Source: an uncultured Alphaproteobacteria bacterium | GTDB lineage: Bacteria > Pseudomonadota > Alphaproteobacteria > Micavibrionales > Micavibrionaceae | Assembly (NCBI GenBank): GCA_937128575.1 | Contig: CAKZMN010000108.1 | Span: 1-9,558, forward strand | DNA: 9,558 nucleotides | Direction: 5' to 3' | Shown: piece after piece, positions 7,129-9,558 of the stretch | How positions within the stretch are numbered: the stretch's first letter is position 1 | How the letters are laid out: every line of letters begins with the position of its first letter | Program-made: the position numbers and the translations under genes | Notes under the pieces: generated by a model | Databases searched by the model: none | Seen by the model: the letters and a program-made list of their open reading frames with translations, nothing else | What the model was told of the DNA's origin: nothing

Positions 7129-8322
7129 ATGACAATCGGTGTTTCAACATTAGGGCAGGCACTTGCCCAAATTGAACGTTTTAAAGATCAGCAAGTCTTG
7201 CTTGATATGCTCGGAACGCAGCTATCAACAGGTAAAAAGACACAGAAGTTTTCTGGCCTTAGCCAAGATGTCTTAACCTCGCAGCGTGCACGGGCCGATA
7301 TTAAATCCTTAGATAATTACGTGAACAACATCGATAACGCGGAGCGCCGCATTGGTCTAATGCTTCACTCAATTGAAGAATTTAAGGCACAGGCTGAGAA
7401 TTTTTCAGGGCTGCTTGTTGGTTTTTCACAACAAAGCAAACATCAAGAGGGGGAGATCGTATATTACGACGACCCATCTACCCCCAATGTTATTGAGCAA
7501 ATTCCTGTCGGTATGGATTCTTCTGAACCAACGGTAGAGCTAAAAACATTAACTGACTACGCAGAGAAAATTTCAGAACTATTCGTTGATCTTCTGAACC
7601 AGAAAGACGGCGATCGCTATCTGCTTTCAGGCGCGCAAACGCTTAGTCAGCCTGTTGCTGACACATCAACACTTGATGCCGCGCTCAATACGCTGTTCTC
7701 GGAGTGGAAATCAGAGACCATAACAACAACCGATTTCATCGCTGATATTCAAGACCGCACAACGACAAATGGTAATGCGGACGCACTGACCGATACCATT
7801 GTTGGCTACAACTCAGTTTTAAGTTCTGGCAATGCCAAAGATATTTTTGTCCGCATTGATGAAACTTCAGAGGTAAATTACACCGCGCTTGCCACCGAAA
7901 CGGCGTTTCGCGACATCATGGTCGCCGTGTCATATATAAAGAACGAAAATCTGGGGCCCGTTATTGATCAGGTTGATCCAGACACATTGGCCGTTGTGAA
8001 TGAAGGCGCACCGGGCGCAAACGCCGATGAAATGAAGGATAACTTCTTTGAGGTTTTTAATGCCCTCTCGACAATGGTGAACGAGGCCATTGATGATATT
8101 GATCAGGTGCGCTTTGGTTTGGAGCTTGATCGTGCGCGTTTAGCGGAGGCAAAGCAATCACACTTGAACGAAAAGCAGGTTCTTTTAAGTATCGTGTCTG
8201 ATGTGGAAGATGTTGATATTAATCAAGTGGCGGTTTCAATCAATTCATTATCAACGCAGCTGGATGCCTCTTACCGCGTTACCGCGCTAACATCGCAAAT
8301 CAGTCTCGTGAATTTCCTCTAA
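7129..8322 (+). CDS. flgL: Flagellar hook-associated protein 3 (FlgL), flagellin family
   Basis: FlgL forms the second hook-filament junction ring, between FlgK and the flagellin filament. The N-terminal helical region (about 1-100) has the flagellin-type pattern, including LGTQLSTGKK (28-37). DGDRYLLSGAQT (160-171) corresponds to the YLFSG motif of FlgL and flagellins, and FRDIMVAVSYI (260-270) is also family-typical. The C-terminal helix (about 359-397) ends in a flagellin-like SYRVTALTSQISLVNFL, the form seen in alphaproteobacterial flagellins and FlgL. At 397 residues it is longer than the roughly 300 common for FlgL; extra material appears near 104-135 and 270-300. A flagellin is the alternative, but the position directly after flgK favours FlgL. 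It is probably cotranscribed with flgK from the sigma-54 promoter at 4589, and it is followed by a convergent gene after 16 bases. Confidence 0.9.
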   Translation: MTIGVSTLGQALAQIERFKDQQVLLDMLGTQLSTGKKTQKFSGLSQDVLTSQRARADIKSLDNYVNNIDNAERRIGLMLHSIEEFKAQAENFSGLLVGFSQQSKHQEGEIVYYDDPSTPNVIEQIPVGMDSSEPTVELKTLTDYAEKISELFVDLLNQKDGDRYLLSGAQTLSQPVADTSTLDAALNTLFSEWKSETITTTDFIADIQDRTTTNGNADALTDTIVGYNSVLSSGNAKDIFVRIDETSEVNYTALATETAFRDIMVAVSYIKNENLGPVIDQVDPDTLAVVNEGAPGANADEMKDNFFEVFNALSTMVNEAIDDIDQVRFGLELDRARLAEAKQSHLNEKQVLLSIVSDVEDVDINQVAVSINSLSTQLDASYRVTALTSQISLVNFL

Positions 8323-8329
8323 ATCTGAG

Positions 8330-8341
8330 TAGAATATTCTA
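8330..8341. other. 12-base perfect palindrome between convergent genes
   Basis: TAGAATATTCTA is self-complementary and fills most of the 16-base gap between the flgL stop and the convergent gene, including that gene's stop codon (8339-8341, minus strand). It is AT-rich, has no loop and no T-run directly after it, so it is not a convincing intrinsic terminator. It could be a weak bidirectional signal or chance. Confidence 0.3.
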
Positions 8342-9558
8342 GCTGTTATTTTGCTGCTTGATTACAAGCTTGGCAGATTTATCCGCGCCTGGTGTTTCCA
8401 TCAATGTGATGGAGGGCGGGAATTCTTCGTTAAGCGCCGTGGTCAAAACGGTCTTAAGCGCATTTTCAAAATTATCATTGATCAAAATATTGTTGGACAA
8501 TGTTAGGTCATGTTTCATGTCCCAAACAAAATCAACATCGGCGCGATCGCTCCATTTATTCAAAAGATCTTTAACGCTCGCCCCTTTTTGACCTTGCCAG
8601 AACTGCATGTCCTTATAAGCGGAAGTATTCGTGCTGGCTTTTTCTAAACCTGCGGCAGGCTCAATATCACTTACGTTGTTGATTTGTTGCGCTTCTGCAA
8701 TTCTTTCAATTTTAACCATCGTTTCCTGTGGCTGCGCTGAGATATTTTGCGTTGGGTTTTTGATGTTCAGTCTCTTTGTTTCAACTTTGGTTAGCTCTAT
8801 CGGGGCATCAATGGCCTGCGTTGCTTGCGCCTTTGCTGTTATTTGTGCTTTTGGCGCAGGCTCGGTTTTTACGGCTGAATGCTTGGCGGGCTGAAGAAGC
8901 TTATAAACCAAAATTTTCTTGCCTTCGATTTTGGCGTATAAACCAAGCGGCGCAACCATGTCAGCCACAACTTCGTTCCATGGCTTGCCGCCATTCCAAG
9001 ACACCGTTTGACCGGGGTTAACGTTAGATGCAAATGAATATGCATATCCGGCAGGAACAATTTGCGTAAGCGCGTAGGCTAGCGGCATGTCACTACCAAA
9101 GCCAACGGCCTGTTCATATGCTACCGCAGCAGCATTATCCATCATTGGCGCTTCTGTGATGACAGGCTCGCTCTTGATAATAATGGCAGGTTTTTTCTCG
9201 CTTATGTTGTTTTCAACATTTAAGCGCTCTGCATTTGATGTTTTTGACATCGCTGATTCGGGCGCATCATCTGGCATAATAATTTTTGTACGAACCGCCG
9301 CCGCTGTTCTTGGTGGGGCAACCTCACTAACGGTTCTAATCGGGCGCTTGCGACGAATTTGCTCCGGCGCAGCGGCCGGCGCATCAATAGCGCGCTGCTC
9401 TTGAGACCAAATAACTTTATCTTGGCTTGTTTCCTGTGGTGGAGGTGGTGCAAGATCGGCCTGCTTTGGGCGAATAACCTTAATTGTTGGTTGTGGCTCA
9501 TATGCAGGCTGAACATCCATAGGCGGCATGTTGACCGCGGGCGGTGGAGCCATGTCAA
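8339..9558 (-). CDS. TcpQ/PilL-like protein with two STN-like domains, secretin accessory (5' end outside window)
   Basis: The frame stays open to the right edge. The Met codon at 9551-9553 has an in-frame Asp codon before it and starts a Pro-rich stretch with no signal peptide, so the true start probably lies outside. Numbering from that Met, 1-140 is low-complexity (Pro, Ala, Lys). Domain 1 is about 145-218 (DMPLAYALTQIVPAGY, then VSWNGGKPW and ILVYK), a pattern of TcpQ/PilL-type proteins. A linker rich in Ala, Lys, Gln and Thr runs to about 312. Domain 2 is about 315-400 (MQFWQGQKGASVKDLLNKW, then FENALKTVL and AKLVIKQ), resembling the TcpQ C-terminal domain. Such proteins are exported to the periplasm or outer membrane and assist secretins of type IVb pili, IncI thin pili or Dot/Icm-like systems. 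It is probably the last gene of an operon entering from the right. The exact system is not shown here. Confidence 0.72.
   Translation of the reverse strand, partial: DMAPPPAVNMPPMDVQPAYEPQPTIKVIRPKQADLAPPPPQETSQDKVIWSQEQRAIDAPAAAPEQIRRKRPIRTVSEVAPPRTAAAVRTKIIMPDDAPESAMSKTSNAERLNVENNISEKKPAIIIKSEPVITEAPMMDNAAAVAYEQAVGFGSDMPLAYALTQIVPAGYAYSFASNVNPGQTVSWNGGKPWNEVVADMVAPLGLYAKIEGKKILVYKLLQPAKHSAVKTEPAPKAQITAKAQATQAIDAPIELTKVETKRLNIKNPTQNISAQPQETMVKIERIAEAQQINNVSDIEPAAGLEKASTNTSAYKDMQFWQGQKGASVKDLLNKWSDRADVDFVWDMKHDLTLSNNILINDNFENALKTVLTTALNEEFPPSITLMETPGADKSAKLVIKQQNNS

Noticed and set aside
8330..8341. TAGAATATTCTA as a bidirectional terminator for flgL and the convergent gene
   Set aside because: The stem is short and AT-rich, with no loop and no adjacent T-tract on either strand. 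It is kept only as a palindrome of uncertain meaning.
9087..9404. A 105-codon plus-strand frame with hydrophobic stretches opposite the TcpQ-like gene
   Set aside because: The hydrophobicity is a mirror of the Ala/Lys/Glu-rich opposite strand; there is no Shine-Dalgarno, and the minus-strand gene has clear domain support.

Overview
The window is ordinary-looking bacterial chromosome of moderate GC content and is almost fully coding. The longest non-coding stretch is the 80 bases at 4578-4657. The FlgL-type C-terminus resembles alphaproteobacterial flagellins, a -24/-12 (sigma-54) promoter precedes flgK, and there is a TcpQ/PilL-type secretion protein. Together these suggest a flagellated alphaproteobacterium. 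A Micavibrio-like or Rhodospirillales-like lineage is possible, but that is a guess from general impression. I see no RNA genes, insertion sequences, CRISPR arrays, attachment sites or broken genes.

Left half (1-4577, plus strand): a tandem array of at least four paralogous, exported, cysteine-containing proteins that I cannot assign to a named family. Only the last 26 codons of the first copy are in the window. The second and third copies have signal peptides ending in SEA or AEA, followed at once by a CCSC motif. The fourth copy has lost CCSC. It has a single N-terminal membrane anchor and an extra domain of about 170 residues before the shared core. All three complete copies keep three core cysteines with identical spacing (59 and 13 residues). 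They also share an HKxYxPS motif, an NGLDLLC/AGLDLLC motif and a very conserved C-terminal block (AQMEILTKKL, PDFYTNLYD, AIxLMQ). The copies abut or overlap, so they look like one translationally coupled operon.

Middle (4578-8322, plus strand): a sigma-54-type promoter, then flgK (hook-filament junction protein, unusually long at 812 aa, with an apparently duplicated module) and flgL (hook-associated protein 3, 397 aa). The two junction proteins connect the flagellar hook to the filament.

Right (8339-9558, minus strand): the C-terminal 404 or more residues of a protein with two TcpQ/PilL-like (STN-like) domains separated by low-complexity linkers. It converges on flgL with a 16-base gap and runs off the right edge. 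Proteins with this domain serve secretins of type IV pili and IncI/Dot-Icm-like transfer systems.

The most interesting element is the cysteine-rich paralog array. It lies beside a flagellar pair and near a secretin-accessory gene. It may encode an undescribed periplasmic or cell-surface assembly, but nothing in the window fixes its function.
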